NCBI GenBank assembly: GCA_028015205.1
Contig: JAPWFG010000023.1
Span: 1,798,001 to 1,862,000, forward strand
Source of the DNA: Mytilisepta virgata
Lineage: Eukaryota; Mollusca; Bivalvia; Mytilida; Mytilidae
DNA: 64,000 bases
Reading direction: 5' to 3'
Part shown: positions 11,512-19,507 of the stretch, one piece after another
Position numbering within the stretch: position 1 is the stretch's first letter
Layout of the letters: each line of letters begins with the position of its first letter
Notes under the pieces: model-generated
The model's database searches: none
What the model was told of the DNA's origin: nothing
Seen by the model: the letters and a program-made list of their open reading frames with translations, nothing else
Made by a program: the position numbers and the translations under genes

Positions 11512-12491
11512 ATATGGCACGCCGTATTTATATTTATTCAACGTTCAAGATATCTCATATACTTTATAAGATATCTCATAAACTTTATAAGATATCTTAT
11601 AAAGTTTATAAGATATCTTATAAAGTTTATAAGATATCTTATATAATTTATAAGATATCTTATATATTTTATGAGATATCTTATAAAGAAAAGTTTATAA
11701 GATATCTTATAAAGTATATAAGATATCTCATAAACTTTATAAGATATCTTATAAAGTTTATAAGATATCTTATAAAGTTTATGAGATATCTTATAAACTT
11801 TTCTTTATAAGATATCTCATAAAATATATAAGATATCTTATAAATTATATAAGATATCTTATAAACTTTATAAGATATCTTATAAACTTTATAAGATATC
11901 TTATAAAGTTTATGAGATATCTTATAAAGTATATGAGATATCTTATAAAGTTGAATAAATATAAATACGGCGTGCCATATCTTTTTATAAGATATCTTAT
12001 ATAATTTATAAGATATCTCATAAACTTTATAAGATATCTTATATAATATATAAGATATCTTATATAATATATAAGATATCTTATAAAGTTTATGAGATAT
12101 CTTATAAATTATATAAGATATCTTATAAAAAGAATTATATTAGATATCTCCTAAATTATATAAGATATCTTATAAACTATATAAGATATCTTATAAACTA
12201 TATAAGATATCTTATAAACTATATAAGATATCTTATATAACGTTTGTTTATAAGATATCTTATAAACTATATAAGATATCTTATAAACTTTATAAGATAT
12301 CTTATATAATTTATAAGATATCTTATAAAGTTTATAAGATATCTTATATAATTTATAAGATATCTTATAAAAACCCAATTATATAAGATATCTTATAAAT
12401 TATATAAGATATCTTATAAATTATATAAGATATCTTATAAATTATATAAGATATCTTCAAAACGGAATAAATATAAATACGGCGTGCCATA
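11512..12491. repeat. Foldback satellite: 21-bp AGATATCT palindrome array
   Basis: About 40 copies of the palindrome TAAGATATCTTA occur, mostly spaced at 21 bp by AAACTTTATA, AAGTTTATA or AATTATATA linkers. The array is bounded at the left by ATATGGCACGCCGTATTTAT (11512-11542). Inverted copies of this terminus lie at 11950-11980 and 12464-12491, so there are two adjoining foldback units of about 470 and 510 bp. Because the period is divisible by three and lacks stops, it gives spurious open frames reading KISYKLY repeats on both strands; these are not called as genes. Each unit holds a GATATC site. Confidence 0.9.
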
Positions 12492-12811
12492 AGTGTATAA
12501 TGTATCGTATTTGATTTGGAGGTTTTTTTTTATAACATCCTCTTCTTGTCTGAATTTAAAATTAAAGCATAAAATGTAACGCTCTATTAGTTGAAAGACG
12601 AGGGAGTCGAATGTGCACAATTATTATTGGCAGTTAGTTCCATCTAAATGTTACAGTAGCTTTTTTGATTTTTTCTTTTAAATGTGAAATTGTTTATTAT
12701 AATCAACTGGAATATAATATGTAAGAAAACTTTTGAAAATCTATCCCCCCAAGTAAGGGTTTTGAGTCCACATTCAGGGGCGGGTCCAGGTGAGGGCGTA
12801 ATGCCCCCCCC
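12492..12811. other. Non-coding flank of the Polinton
   Basis: AT-rich text with a CCAAGTAAGGGTTTTGAGT copy at about 12748 and a GC-richer stretch running into a poly-C tract (12804-12817) that is the integration site. Confidence 0.5.
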
Positions 12812-12817
12812 CCCCCC
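12812..12817. repeat. Left target-site duplication (CCCCCC) of the Polinton
   Basis: The six bases before AGTAGTATATGGG are CCCCCC, the end of a 14-base C tract. The six bases after the right terminus (28438-28443) are also CCCCCC. Polintons typically make 6-bp duplications. The homopolymer makes the exact edge uncertain. Confidence 0.65.
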
Positions 12818-13265
12818 AGTAGTATATGGGGACAGTTCAGTTATTATTTGAGGAGGAGCGAGGAGGAGCCGGAAGTGACGTCACCGGAACCGGAAATGAC
12901 GTCACAGGAAGTGCCGTAACCGGAACCGGAAGTCACGTGACCGGAACCGGAAGTACCCGGAAGTGATTTGCGCGCATGCGCAACCGGAAGTAGTTGGTTT
13001 TCGCGCCATTTGTTGCCGGAAGTGACGTAAGTCACGTGCTAGGACCCGGATGTGTGGTCTGCGCATGTTCGGGCGGAACCGGAAGTACCGGAAGTGGTTT
13101 GCGCGCATGCGCAACCGGAAGTAGTGGGTTTTCGCGCCATTTGTTGCCGGAAGTGACGTAAGTCACGTGCTAGGACCCGGATGTGTGGTCTGCGCATGCG
13201 TAGGAACCGGAAGTGATTTGCGCGCATGCGCAACCGAAAGTAGTGGTTTCCTCCATTGACGGAAG
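12818..13265. repeat. Left terminal inverted repeat, promoter-motif array
   Basis: After the AGTAGTATATGGG terminus comes GGAGGAGCGAGGAGGAGCC and then units of about 120-130 bp. Each unit holds CCGGAAGT (ETS core; at least eleven copies in this TIR), TGCGCGCATGCGCA (NRF1-type palindrome; three copies), CGCGCCATTTGTTG (the complement of AAATGGCGCG, YY1/E2F-like), GTGACGT (CRE-like) and TCACGTG (E-box). TGACGTCA occurs intact near the outer end. The right TIR is the inverted counterpart with unit-level differences. It is very CpG-rich in an AT-rich genome. Confidence 0.9.
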
Positions 13266-13490
13266 TCCAAAGAGAGCTCCTCCAAGGGGAGATAACCCTG
13301 TAAATGGGGAGATAGCTTTTCCTGCCATATTCTCCTCCTCCAACAAGGGGAGGTAACTCTCCAGGACTTTTCCCATATTCCCCTCCTACAAGGGGAGAGA
13401 AAAAAAAGCTGATCTGCATTTAAACAAGGCTGTCAACTGTCAACATTCGAAGCAAACCATTATGATGGCTTCAAATGCAGGCTGCATTAA
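13266..13490. other. Sub-terminal spacer with AAGGGGAGATAA repeats
   Basis: Three imperfect CTCC..CAAGGGGAG(A/G)TAA blocks lie between the left TIR and the A-tract of the CARD gene. Similar AAGGGGAGATAATCC text occurs inside the right end (about 27768 and 27831). No coding potential. Confidence 0.55.
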
Positions 13491-13491
13491 C

Positions 13492-13533
13492 TTTTTTTTT
13501 TTTATTTTTTTTTTTTTTTTATTTTTTTTTTTT
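13492..13533 (-). terminator. A-rich tract at the 3' end of the CARD gene
   Basis: On the minus strand this is a run of A broken by single T residues, giving AATAAA polyadenylation hexamers. The TAA stop of the CARD gene is formed at its edge. It probably provides the mRNA 3' end. Equivalent tracts follow the protease gene and the polymerase gene. Confidence 0.55.
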
Positions 13534-14296
13534 ACAAGTCTGGTCCATTTGGTTGACATTCACTGCAAAACATGGCACTATCCACGTTCTGGTGGGTTAC
13601 TGCACACGGTAAGGTTTTCTTCAACTCGGGAACTAGTTCTGGGATGACTTTGTCCACCTCCTTTAATTTTTCGTACTGTTGAAAATCCAAACTCACTCCT
13701 TGGTCTGTCGGGTGTAGCTGTTCGTCCAGAGGCGATAGAGAGTAATGGCGAACGTCTAACTTTAATTCCGGACTCTGTGCCGTGACGTAAACGTTTCCCC
13801 CGAGGTGTTTGTGTAGGGACGCGTATCTGTTGTGTTCCAAGTAATGAACGGCCTCGTCGATATCGTCCAAGGTATATTGGAGTTGTATCCAGCGAAACAG
13901 TGGGAAATACACTTCCATCCTCCCGTCAGTCAAGGTGATTCCCTCCTTTTCAACCTTCAGGTGTAAGCTCCCTCCTAGATGAAAGCTGGACTCTTCCGGG
14001 AAACAGATTTCCATGTCCTCTTTGTTGGGATCTGTCAAGACTCCTAGCAGATCGTCCCTCCTATTCACCATCAGGGCGTGACAAAAACCGTTAAATGCAT
14101 TGGGACCTCTTCTGGGTAGTAATTGCAGTAAGGCACGGGTACGCATCTTCCTGGTTGGTTGATGAGAAATGAATTCTCTCTGGTCCTCGTCCACTATGCC
14201 TCGTTGTACCAAAACATCGACTACTTCGTCTACCGGGGTTTCGTTCACCAAAAGAACATAATTCTTGAGCAAGGCTTGTCTGTGCTGTGGTTGCAT
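13532..14296 (-). CDS. CARD domain fused to two PC4-like domains
   Basis: A protein of 254 aa from the ATG at 14296; I choose this start because the upstream in-frame extension runs through the TATA promoter. Residues about 3-88 read as a death-fold CARD: HRQALLKNYVLLVNE, then VVDVLVQRGIVDEDQREFI, then LLQLLPRRGPNAFNGFCHAL. Residues about 100-155 and 162-222 are two domains of the PC4/p15 single-strand-DNA-binding type; the second is clearest, with KHLGGNVYVTA, LDVRHYS, LHPTDQGVSLDFQQYEKL. A C-terminal C-x3-H...C-x2-C cluster (C231, H235, C244, C247) may bind zinc. CARDs mediate homotypic contacts in apoptosis and innate signalling; PC4 binds ssDNA and modulates transcription. The PC4 pair matches the protein at 20718-21233, suggesting duplication plus CARD capture. 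It has its own promoter. Fold assignments are by eye; the fusion's role is unknown. Confidence 0.75.
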   Translation of the reverse strand: MQPQHRQALLKNYVLLVNETPVDEVVDVLVQRGIVDEDQREFISHQPTRKMRTRALLQLLPRRGPNAFNGFCHALMVNRRDDLLGVLTDPNKEDMEICFPEESSFHLGGSLHLKVEKEGITLTDGRMEVYFPLFRWIQLQYTLDDIDEAVHYLEHNRYASLHKHLGGNVYVTAQSPELKLDVRHYSLSPLDEQLHPTDQGVSLDFQQYEKLKEVDKVIPELVPELKKTLPCAVTHQNVDSAMFCSECQPNGPDL

Positions 14297-14309
14297 CTTT
14301 ACCGTTCGA

Positions 14310-14385
14310 AGGAATAAGACGAAGTGAGAGGTTCTGCACTGTATATATGTGCAGAACGCGGACGTGATAGAAAGCACCCAAGACA
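14310..14385 (-). promoter_or_regulatory. TATA promoter of the CARD gene, shared with PolB
   Basis: On the minus strand CGTCCGCGTTCTGCACATAT leads into TATATAC, then AGTGCAGAACCTCTCACTTC (initiator-like TCACTT), then ATG at 14296, about 45 nt below the TATA box. The block is nearly identical over about 60 bp to the one upstream of PolB (26186-26245), including the upstream GTCCGCGTTCTG and the downstream TTCGTCTT. Confidence 0.8.
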
Positions 14386-14399
14386 CCCAATCAGAGATG

Positions 14400-14556
14400 C
14401 AAGACAGTTCGTGTTGCAACATGTCTGCATGACGTCATGAAACATGGCGGCGCCCACTGTTCGCCCACATGTCGGGAACGAGAGAGAGAGGTGGGTCACT
14501 CTGCATTTATCCAGGCTTGTGACTGGCTAGTGATAGGCTGCATTACCCCCCCCTTC
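14400..14556. other. Spacer between the CARD promoter and the protease A-tract
   Basis: It holds a CATGACGTCATG palindrome (CRE core) at about 14429-14440, also found around 26400 and 27020-27050 elsewhere in the element, and a CCCCCCC run. No gene. Confidence 0.45.
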
Positions 14557-14654
14557 TTTTTTTTTTTTTTTTTTTTTATTTTTTTTTTTTTTTTTATTTT
14601 TTTTTTATTTTTTTTATTTTTTTTTATTTATTTTTTTGTTTTTAAATTTTTTTA
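14557..14654 (-). terminator. A-rich tract at the 3' end of the capsid-protease cluster
   Basis: About 98 nt of T interrupted by single A on the plus strand; read on the minus strand it gives repeated AATAAA hexamers. The protease stop codon lies within it. It is the natural transcription end for the whole minus-strand morphogenesis cluster. Confidence 0.55.
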
Positions 14655-15094
14655 ACGATTCGTAACACGAATCTATTCACAGTGTCCGTGGCCTCTTTTG
14701 GATCCTCCAATAGTCTAGTGATATCCGTCATGACATGTCCCATACTCCGATGTATCAGATAAAAAATGCAGTGCTGGCCGCACACCGTTGAACCTTCTTC
14801 TTGTACTCTGACGGTGTTGTATGTCCACATTCGACAATGTCGATTCATGAAGTTAAGGTAAGAAATCGAGTGAGGTGGTATGCCGGTAGGATCGTAGTAT
14901 TCTCCCATGGAATTGGCATCGATGTATATAGCTATCCAATGTTTTCCCTCTCGACTATCAGGATCCGTGTTCCCCACCAAGGCCGAAGGCACGTTCATGA
15001 GTCTGGGTAATCTATTTCTGGCGTACACTCCTTTAAACACCGATCTGGTCCCAGGGTGATCTTTTAAGACGCCTTCGATCTCTAAAGTGTTCAT
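14642..15094 (-). CDS. Adenain-like cysteine protease (Polinton PRO)
   Basis: A protein of 150 aa, with the size and order of the adenovirus/Polinton maturation protease (C5, Ulp1-like fold). Catalytic positions are visible: His52 in GKHWIAIYID, Asp68 in GEYYDPTGI, Gln98 in RVQEEGSTVCG and Cys105 in STVCGQHCIFYL. The N-terminal stretch with FKGVYARNRLPRL and NVPSALVGNTDP is typical of the family. By homology it processes virion proteins during maturation. The ATG (15092-15094) shares one base with the TGA stop of the major capsid gene (TGATG), so it is probably translated from the same message by reinitiation or from a subgenomic RNA. The stop lies inside the A-tract, leaving essentially no 3' UTR. 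Confidence 0.92.
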   Translation of the reverse strand: MNTLEIEGVLKDHPGTRSVFKGVYARNRLPRLMNVPSALVGNTDPDSREGKHWIAIYIDANSMGEYYDPTGIPPHSISYLNFMNRHCRMWTYNTVRVQEEGSTVCGQHCIFYLIHRSMGHVMTDITRLLEDPKEATDTVNRFVLRIVKKI

Positions 15095-16395
15095 CAGGCA
15101 CTGTAATCAAACAGGACTTGTCTATTTCTGTCTATTTCGATGACGTTGTCGAACTCTGCATACAAAACCACGTTGATGGTAGCAGGAAGTGCTTCGGCAA
15201 AATGAATTTCTAAACGTAAGTTGCCTTGTTTTATCAGTTGAAAGGTACCCACTTCAGACATGTCGGGAGTCAAATCGAAGCCAAATAAGGTGTAGCCTTT
15301 AGAAAAGTCTTCTCTGGAAATGGCGTTTCCTTCGTCTTGAAACATCTTTCCGGTGCTGGTATAGAGTCCCATGTAACTTCGAATGTATCCTTCCCCGCCG
15401 AAATCCGGCTGCAAGGGTTTGCTGGGTATCTGTTTTCCGTCCACGTTGAGTGCGACAAAGTTTATCTTGAAGTGTTTAAAGTTAAACGGGTTTTTCGTGA
15501 TGTTGCCGTTCAAAGCATCGCTTTCTACACAGCCTATGACCAACCGCTTGGGCATCTGTCCCAGGAACATGTTGTCTTGGACGTAATTGGTGTTTCCTCT
15601 AGGTACAGTGTCCACTTTGACTTCCACCCGTCGTATGGGGTATTTGCTGCTCGTTTTTTCCAAAGCTTTGATGTGGGCCATGCGAATGGCCGGGCTCAAC
15701 TGCACCTTTCTGACGAATAGACCTAAATCTCTAATCTTAACCTTGAAAGCGTTGGCATGTCCCATCAAAGCAAAGACGTCTCTGCTCCTCCTCAGTTTGA
15801 TTTTCAGTTCAACTTGATTTAATAAGTATTTATCTTGACAAAATAAGTCTACGTGAAGTTTTCCCATCATCTGGACTTTTCTGCTTTCGGCAATCAATGC
15901 CTTTCTGCTGGAGAATCCCACGTTGTCGTCGGTTCTGATTTCTAGGTGTTCGGGTGTGTCTTTGTACCACATGACTCCGGTCAATTGAGATTCTTTGGCA
16001 GCGGGTCCGTAGCTGAGCAAAGTTTCTATATAGGCCCGATACGGGTAAACACTCGTGGGAGGGGACACCAATTTCTCGTTGAGACTCACACTGACATCGC
16101 TAAAGAGCGAATGCATCCATAGATTCACGGGTCCCACGTCCGAATCGTTGGCCAAATTGCTTCCGTCTGCTTTCACGATCTGTGCCTCTACGAATAGATA
16201 CGTGTTGGCCAAGTCGATGTAGTCTTCCCCGGCCCCGCTTACGACGAATTCGTAAGGTCCTTGGTCCGTCAGAGCCGATGTCACACCTTTCTGTTCCCAA
16301 TATCCGTGTTCTACACTGGTCTGGGTGGGTGGAACCCCAAACAAGTCCAATTCCGATTTAGTGCATTCGCACGAGTGCGGGTGTACGAGTGACAT
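15094..16395 (-). CDS. Major capsid protein, double jelly-roll (Polinton PY)
   Basis: A protein of 433 aa, full length for the family that mollusc and nematode genomes often annotate as F54H12.2-like and that is recognised as the double-jelly-roll capsid protein of Polintons/adintoviruses. Visible landmarks are the N-terminal [19 protein letters not shown], the jelly-roll start with [49 protein letters not shown], a central [19 protein letters not shown], and the hallmark C-terminus [19 protein letters not shown]. It builds the icosahedral shell. The ATG overlaps the stop of the pVI-like gene by one base (TAATG), and its own stop overlaps the protease start. No frameshift or missing segment is seen. 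Confidence 0.93.
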   Translation of the reverse strand: MSLVHPHSCECTKSELDLFGVPPTQTSVEHGYWEQKGVTSALTDQGPYEFVVSGAGEDYIDLANTYLFVEAQIVKADGSNLANDSDVGPVNLWMHSLFSDVSVSLNEKLVSPPTSVYPYRAYIETLLSYGPAAKESQLTGVMWYKDTPEHLEIRTDDNVGFSSRKALIAESRKVQMMGKLHVDLFCQDKYLLNQVELKIKLRRSRDVFALMGHANAFKVKIRDLGLFVRKVQLSPAIRMAHIKALEKTSSKYPIRRVEVKVDTVPRGNTNYVQDNMFLGQMPKRLVIGCVESDALNGNITKNPFNFKHFKINFVALNVDGKQIPSKPLQPDFGGEGYIRSYMGLYTSTGKMFQDEGNAISREDFSKGYTLFGFDLTPDMSEVGTFQLIKQGNLRLEIHFAEALPATINVVLYAEFDNVIEIDRNRQVLFDYSA

Positions 16396-16808
16396 TATCC
16401 GAAAACGTCTTTCGATGTGGTCCGTTGCTTGGTCAGACGACGTCTGATACGTTTCTTGGGTGCAGGTCTTTTTATAACTCGTTCTCCGGGTGGGCCGGCA
16501 TACCCGATGGCTTTCTTGAACATGTTTTTGCCTGCCGTTTTCAATCTGGACTTGGCAGCTTGTTTCAAATTCTTTCCTTCAACTGCGTCTCCGGCTATGC
16601 GTAGTCCCGTTTTCAACGCTTGGCGACCCAGTGTCTTGGCTCCTTTTTTCAGTAACGGCATGGCCGCCTTAAACAATCCTCCAAACACGCTTCCCAATCC
16701 GTGTCCCCTTTGAAATCGACTTCCCCCATAGACGGGATAACCACTTCCGGCTTGATGAAGATAATAATCTTCGTAAGACTTGGCATCACAACAATGACGT
16801 GCTTTCAT
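16395..16808 (-). CDS. pVI/pX-like small basic virion protein
   Basis: A protein of 137 aa. After a short Tyr-rich N-terminus ([18 protein letters not shown]) comes [39 protein letters not shown] and a very basic C-terminus ([17 protein letters not shown]). This glycine/amphipathic-helix plus basic-tail layout is typical of a conserved protein encoded next to the capsid genes in Polintons and adintoviruses and compared with adenovirus pVI/pX minor core proteins. The likely role is as an internal virion protein, with the amphipathic part possibly membrane-active and the tail binding DNA; this is inference from layout. Its ATG overlaps the penton stop by four bases (ATGA). Confidence 0.75.
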   Translation of the reverse strand: MKARHCCDAKSYEDYYLHQAGSGYPVYGGSRFQRGHGLGSVFGGLFKAAMPLLKKGAKTLGRQALKTGLRIAGDAVEGKNLKQAAKSRLKTAGKNMFKKAIGYAGPPGERVIKRPAPKKRIRRRLTKQRTTSKDVFG

Positions 16809-17551
16809 GTTAAAAACTTCTTTTTTCTGCAGTGAAGTGTTACCACCACTCGTCCACGTTCGAATGGCACGATTCCTCCCGTGTCGTCCCTTATATCTAT
16901 TTCGATGTCCTGGAATCGGCGTTGTACGAGGGTACAGTATTGAATGGGATCGAACACACGCGTCATCATATCTCCGTCTCTACCTTCCACGGGTACGATT
17001 CTCAACAGTGGAACTCGCGAGTCACCCACCATTCTTGGTTCGATCAATGGACAGTACACGTACAACGAACTTAGACTTCTCGTGATATCGGCGACAAACT
17101 CGGCCATGTGTTCTCCGGCCGGAAAGATGGCCTGTTTGAATCCTAACATGTTCTGTAACAAGGGACTGAGAATAACTTGACTGTTGGGTTTGACTTGAAC
17201 GAACACTTTATGATTCACTTCGTTTAAACCGATGTTGAATTTTTTCTTGAGTTCCGTCCTGCTCTTTTTGGATTCCACGGCTTTACACAGACGTTTCGCA
17301 GACGAGTAATACCCCTCCGGCAATTCGAAGTGATGTCGCTGTAATTCCTCGCTTTCTTGAAAATGAACAGCTACCCATCCTTCCTGTTTCTTTACGTTGT
17401 ACCACGTATGCGGATACTGTATCTCTGCCAATCCAATCTCCCACGATCCGTCTAAATCCATCATATGAGGTAATCTCGTCGTGTAGCGAGTCAAGGTGTT
17501 GTCCGGATAATATTCCATCGAGCTATTGCTGGGTAACGTCAGATAAAACAT
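16805..17551 (-). CDS. Minor capsid (penton) protein (Polinton PX)
   Basis: A protein of 248 aa. It begins MFYLTLPSNSSMEYYPDNTL with TRYTTRLPHMMDLDGSWEIG and continues with YPHTWYNV, a VILSPLLQNMLGF block and the strongly conserved SLYVYCPLIEPRMVGDSRVP, LLRIVPVEG and IEIDIRDDTGGIVPFERGRV. This is the single-jelly-roll penton protein of Polintons/adintoviruses, which occupies the capsid vertices. It overlaps the upstream membrane-protein gene by 29 nt in another frame and its TGA overlaps the next start (ATGA). Length and motifs are intact. Confidence 0.9.
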   Translation of the reverse strand: MFYLTLPSNSSMEYYPDNTLTRYTTRLPHMMDLDGSWEIGLAEIQYPHTWYNVKKQEGWVAVHFQESEELQRHHFELPEGYYSSAKRLCKAVESKKSRTELKKKFNIGLNEVNHKVFVQVKPNSQVILSPLLQNMLGFKQAIFPAGEHMAEFVADITRSLSSLYVYCPLIEPRMVGDSRVPLLRIVPVEGRDGDMMTRVFDPIQYCTLVQRRFQDIEIDIRDDTGGIVPFERGRVVVTLHCRKKKFLT

Positions 17552-17771
17552 TATGTTTGATTGTCGGATTTGGCAAGAGGTATCCCAAACAGCTGCTCAG
17601 TAAAGCCGTCCACAGGTTACTGTTTTCTGTGCCGATCGTTAAATTGTAAATACTGACGACAATCACTGTATACAAAATCAGAATTTGGCACAGGAATACA
17701 ATCTCCGGGCGTGGTAGTTTCTTTCCGAAAGCAACCCAAGACCTTCTGCTATCCGTATCGGTAGGTGCCAT
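17523..17771 (-). CDS. Small membrane protein with two hydrophobic segments
   Basis: From the ATG at 17771 it has 82 aa. The frame stays open further upstream, but that part lies over the integrase C-terminus in another frame. After a polar N-terminus (APTDTDSRRSWVAFGKKL) come two hydrophobic stretches, IVFLCQILILYTVIVVSIYN and WTALLSSCLGYLLPNP. Comparable two-helix proteins sit at this place in other bivalve Polinton-like elements that I recall. The function is not known; a membrane or envelope-associated role, or a holin-like role, is speculation. The start is 31 bp below the integrase stop. Confidence 0.65.
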   Translation of the reverse strand: MAPTDTDSRRSWVAFGKKLPRPEIVFLCQILILYTVIVVSIYNLTIGTENSNLWTALLSSCLGYLLPNPTIKHNVLSDVTQQ

Positions 17772-17802
17772 CGATTCAACTGATTCACTTTGAGTGAACG
17801 TC

Positions 17803-18837
17803 TCACTTTTGTAGATCCGACGAAAATATCCAACTGTTGAATTTGGCAGGATAACCCAACCATTTGACGAGATACTGTAATCTCCTGCCTTTCTTTCTCT
17901 TCGCCAAAATTTTGTCGATTTTATACACGTCGTCTTTCTTAATGACTTTCTGTAATTCTTCGGCATAAAATGTTCCTTCCAATTCTTCTCCGTGATCGTC
18001 TTTCACCACGTATACCGGGGGTCTGGCCTCGATGCATCGGACCACGGTAAACAATTCTTCCGTCCAACGAGGTAAATATCCTTTTTTAAAAGTTCTTTTG
18101 GCTTTAGTGAGTCGCACTCGATCTCCAGTTTTGAATTTGCATTTTGGAATCGAGCCAGTTCTTCCATACAATCGTTTAGCTACCGAGGTCTGGTTAGCCC
18201 ATGTTACTTCGACCGGTGGTCTACCGATACTTCTATGGTAAGTATGATTGTACGAGATCACCATGTCTTCCAAAGCATCCAAATACTTCAACGTTTCTCT
18301 GTGAGTAAAATATTTCCACATTTTCGTTTTTAACGTACGATTAAAACGCTCCACGATACTGGCTTTCGTTTCCTCGTTATGAGTCGTAAAGAAATGGATG
18401 TCACGATCTCTTAAAAATTTCTGAAACACTCGGTTGGTAAATTCCGTGCCTTTATCCGTCTGTAAACGAATCGGAAGTCTTCCCGACTTGAAAATGACAT
18501 TGAAAGCTGCCACTAGACTCCGACCCGTCTTGTCTTTGAGAGGTACGACCCAGGCGTATCTCGACAACACGTCGATACAGGTAAGCAAATATCTGTATCC
18601 ATCGTTATAAGACGCAATCTTCGCTACGTCTACTAAATCCGCTTGCCATTGATGATCTATTCCATACACCACCACTCTTCGTCTGACGAACCGTCTTCTA
18701 GTTGGTTTATGTAGAGTATATGCATCTTGAGTATGTAACCATTCTTTGACTTCTTTTTGCGTGTACCCTTTCGGTCTGAATTTATTAAGACCTCCATAAC
18801 TCCCGGGATCAGGAACATGGTAATACGTCGAGTTCAT
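17803..18837 (-). CDS. RVE-type integrase with C-terminal chromodomain (Polinton INT)
   Basis: A protein of 344 aa. The catalytic core has Asp67 (QWQADLVDV), Asp128 (LQTDKGTEF) and Glu163 (KASIVERFNRTL), the D,D-35-E triad of retroviral-type integrases; CIDVLSRYAWVVPLKDKTG lies between. After an SH3-like region (GDRVRLTKAKRTFKKGYLPR) the last 50 residues (about 290-340) read as a chromodomain: VYKIDKILAKRKKGRRLQYL, then VKWLGYPAKFNSW. It inserts the linear element and, through the chromodomain, may steer it to modified histones. It is intact and lies 37 bp downstream of the preceding gene's stop. The end (SSDLQK) is slightly short compared with other family members that I recall. Confidence 0.95.
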   Translation of the reverse strand: MNSTYYHVPDPGSYGGLNKFRPKGYTQKEVKEWLHTQDAYTLHKPTRRRFVRRRVVVYGIDHQWQADLVDVAKIASYNDGYRYLLTCIDVLSRYAWVVPLKDKTGRSLVAAFNVIFKSGRLPIRLQTDKGTEFTNRVFQKFLRDRDIHFFTTHNEETKASIVERFNRTLKTKMWKYFTHRETLKYLDALEDMVISYNHTYHRSIGRPPVEVTWANQTSVAKRLYGRTGSIPKCKFKTGDRVRLTKAKRTFKKGYLPRWTEELFTVVRCIEARPPVYVVKDDHGEELEGTFYAEELQKVIKKDDVYKIDKILAKRKKGRRLQYLVKWLGYPAKFNSWIFSSDLQK

Positions 18838-18874
18838 GACCTAAGCTAACAGCGGCTGGATGTGACATTTCTTT

Positions 18875-19507
18875 TTAATACGGTGTCCACGCCTTGGGCG
18901 TTTTCGGTGTTTGCCATCGTTTCGGAGACGGACTTTGTTGTCGTTTTCGAGCTCTCGGTGTTCTTTTCGTTTGATGAATATGTCTCCATCTTTCTTCGTG
19001 ACCTATCAAATCTTGTGGGACGTTAGCTTCTCTTAACGCTTCGCCAAACCTTTCCCATCCTTCCGGGTTAAAATATTTCCTTTTACGCAAGACGTCGTTG
19101 ACTAAATCCACCACATTGCTTCCCTTGATGGTTTCTCCTTTAAACGTTAATTCTCCCTTCTCGTTCCACGTGATCTCTGGACTGGCTTTCATTTTCTTCA
19201 ATAAAAGTTCTGCTTTTCCTTTGAGTGTTTTTGGAACACTGTCTATGACCTCTTTCTCCAAGGGATCTTCGGGAGTTGCCGGGAGTTCCGGGACGACAGG
19301 TCTGGGTCTATAATCATCGTGTATATTCATATAACGATAAAGAGACTGATCGTATAATTTCAATCGCTCCTCGGTCGGTAGATCGTCACGTTCCAAGATA
19401 TCGTGCATCTTTCTATCTAAGGTATCCATGGCTCGGATTCGCTGATCGACCGGAGGTTTGGGTCGTTGCGGGATCTGAGTAGACGTATTCAAATACAAGA
19501 TCTTCAT
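18875..19507 (-). CDS. Conserved Polinton protein of unknown function
   Basis: A protein of 210 aa. Features are a Pro-rich start, an acidic helical stretch (MDTLDRKMHDILERDDLPTE, ERLKLYDQSLYRYM), a Pro-rich linker, a domain-like middle (ITWNEKGELTFKGETIKGSN, VVDLVNDVLRKRKYFNPEGW) and a strongly basic Ser/Pro tail (ARKRQQSPSPKRW). I recognise this as a protein that recurs next to the integrase in animal Polinton-like elements but know no assigned function; the basic tail would suit a DNA-associated core protein. Its ATG overlaps the stop of the upstream gene by four bases (ATGA). Confidence 0.6.
   Translation of the reverse strand: MKILYLNTSTQIPQRPKPPVDQRIRAMDTLDRKMHDILERDDLPTEERLKLYDQSLYRYMNIHDDYRPRPVVPELPATPEDPLEKEVIDSVPKTLKGKAELLLKKMKASPEITWNEKGELTFKGETIKGSNVVDLVNDVLRKRKYFNPEGWERFGEALREANVPQDLIGHEERWRHIHQTKRTPRARKRQQSPSPKRWQTPKTPKAWTPY

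Noticed and set aside
11508..11810. Open frame of KISYK repeats on the plus strand (and 12151-12378 on the minus strand)
   Set aside because: A by-product of the 21-bp palindromic satellite, whose unit is a multiple of three without stops; no gene-like composition.
12844..13419. Several open frames over the left TIR (and 27918-28510 over the right TIR)
   Set aside because: They are caused by the CpG-rich repeated motif units; the peptides are repeats of motif translations with no domain.
14296..14422. Longer N-terminus of the CARD protein from an ATG at 14422
   Set aside because: The extension runs through the conserved TATA promoter block; the ATG at 14296 fits the promoter spacing and the CARD start.
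17772..17966. Longer N-terminus of the small membrane protein
   Set aside because: It overlaps the conserved chromodomain end of the integrase in another frame; the ATG at 17771 fits the gene order.
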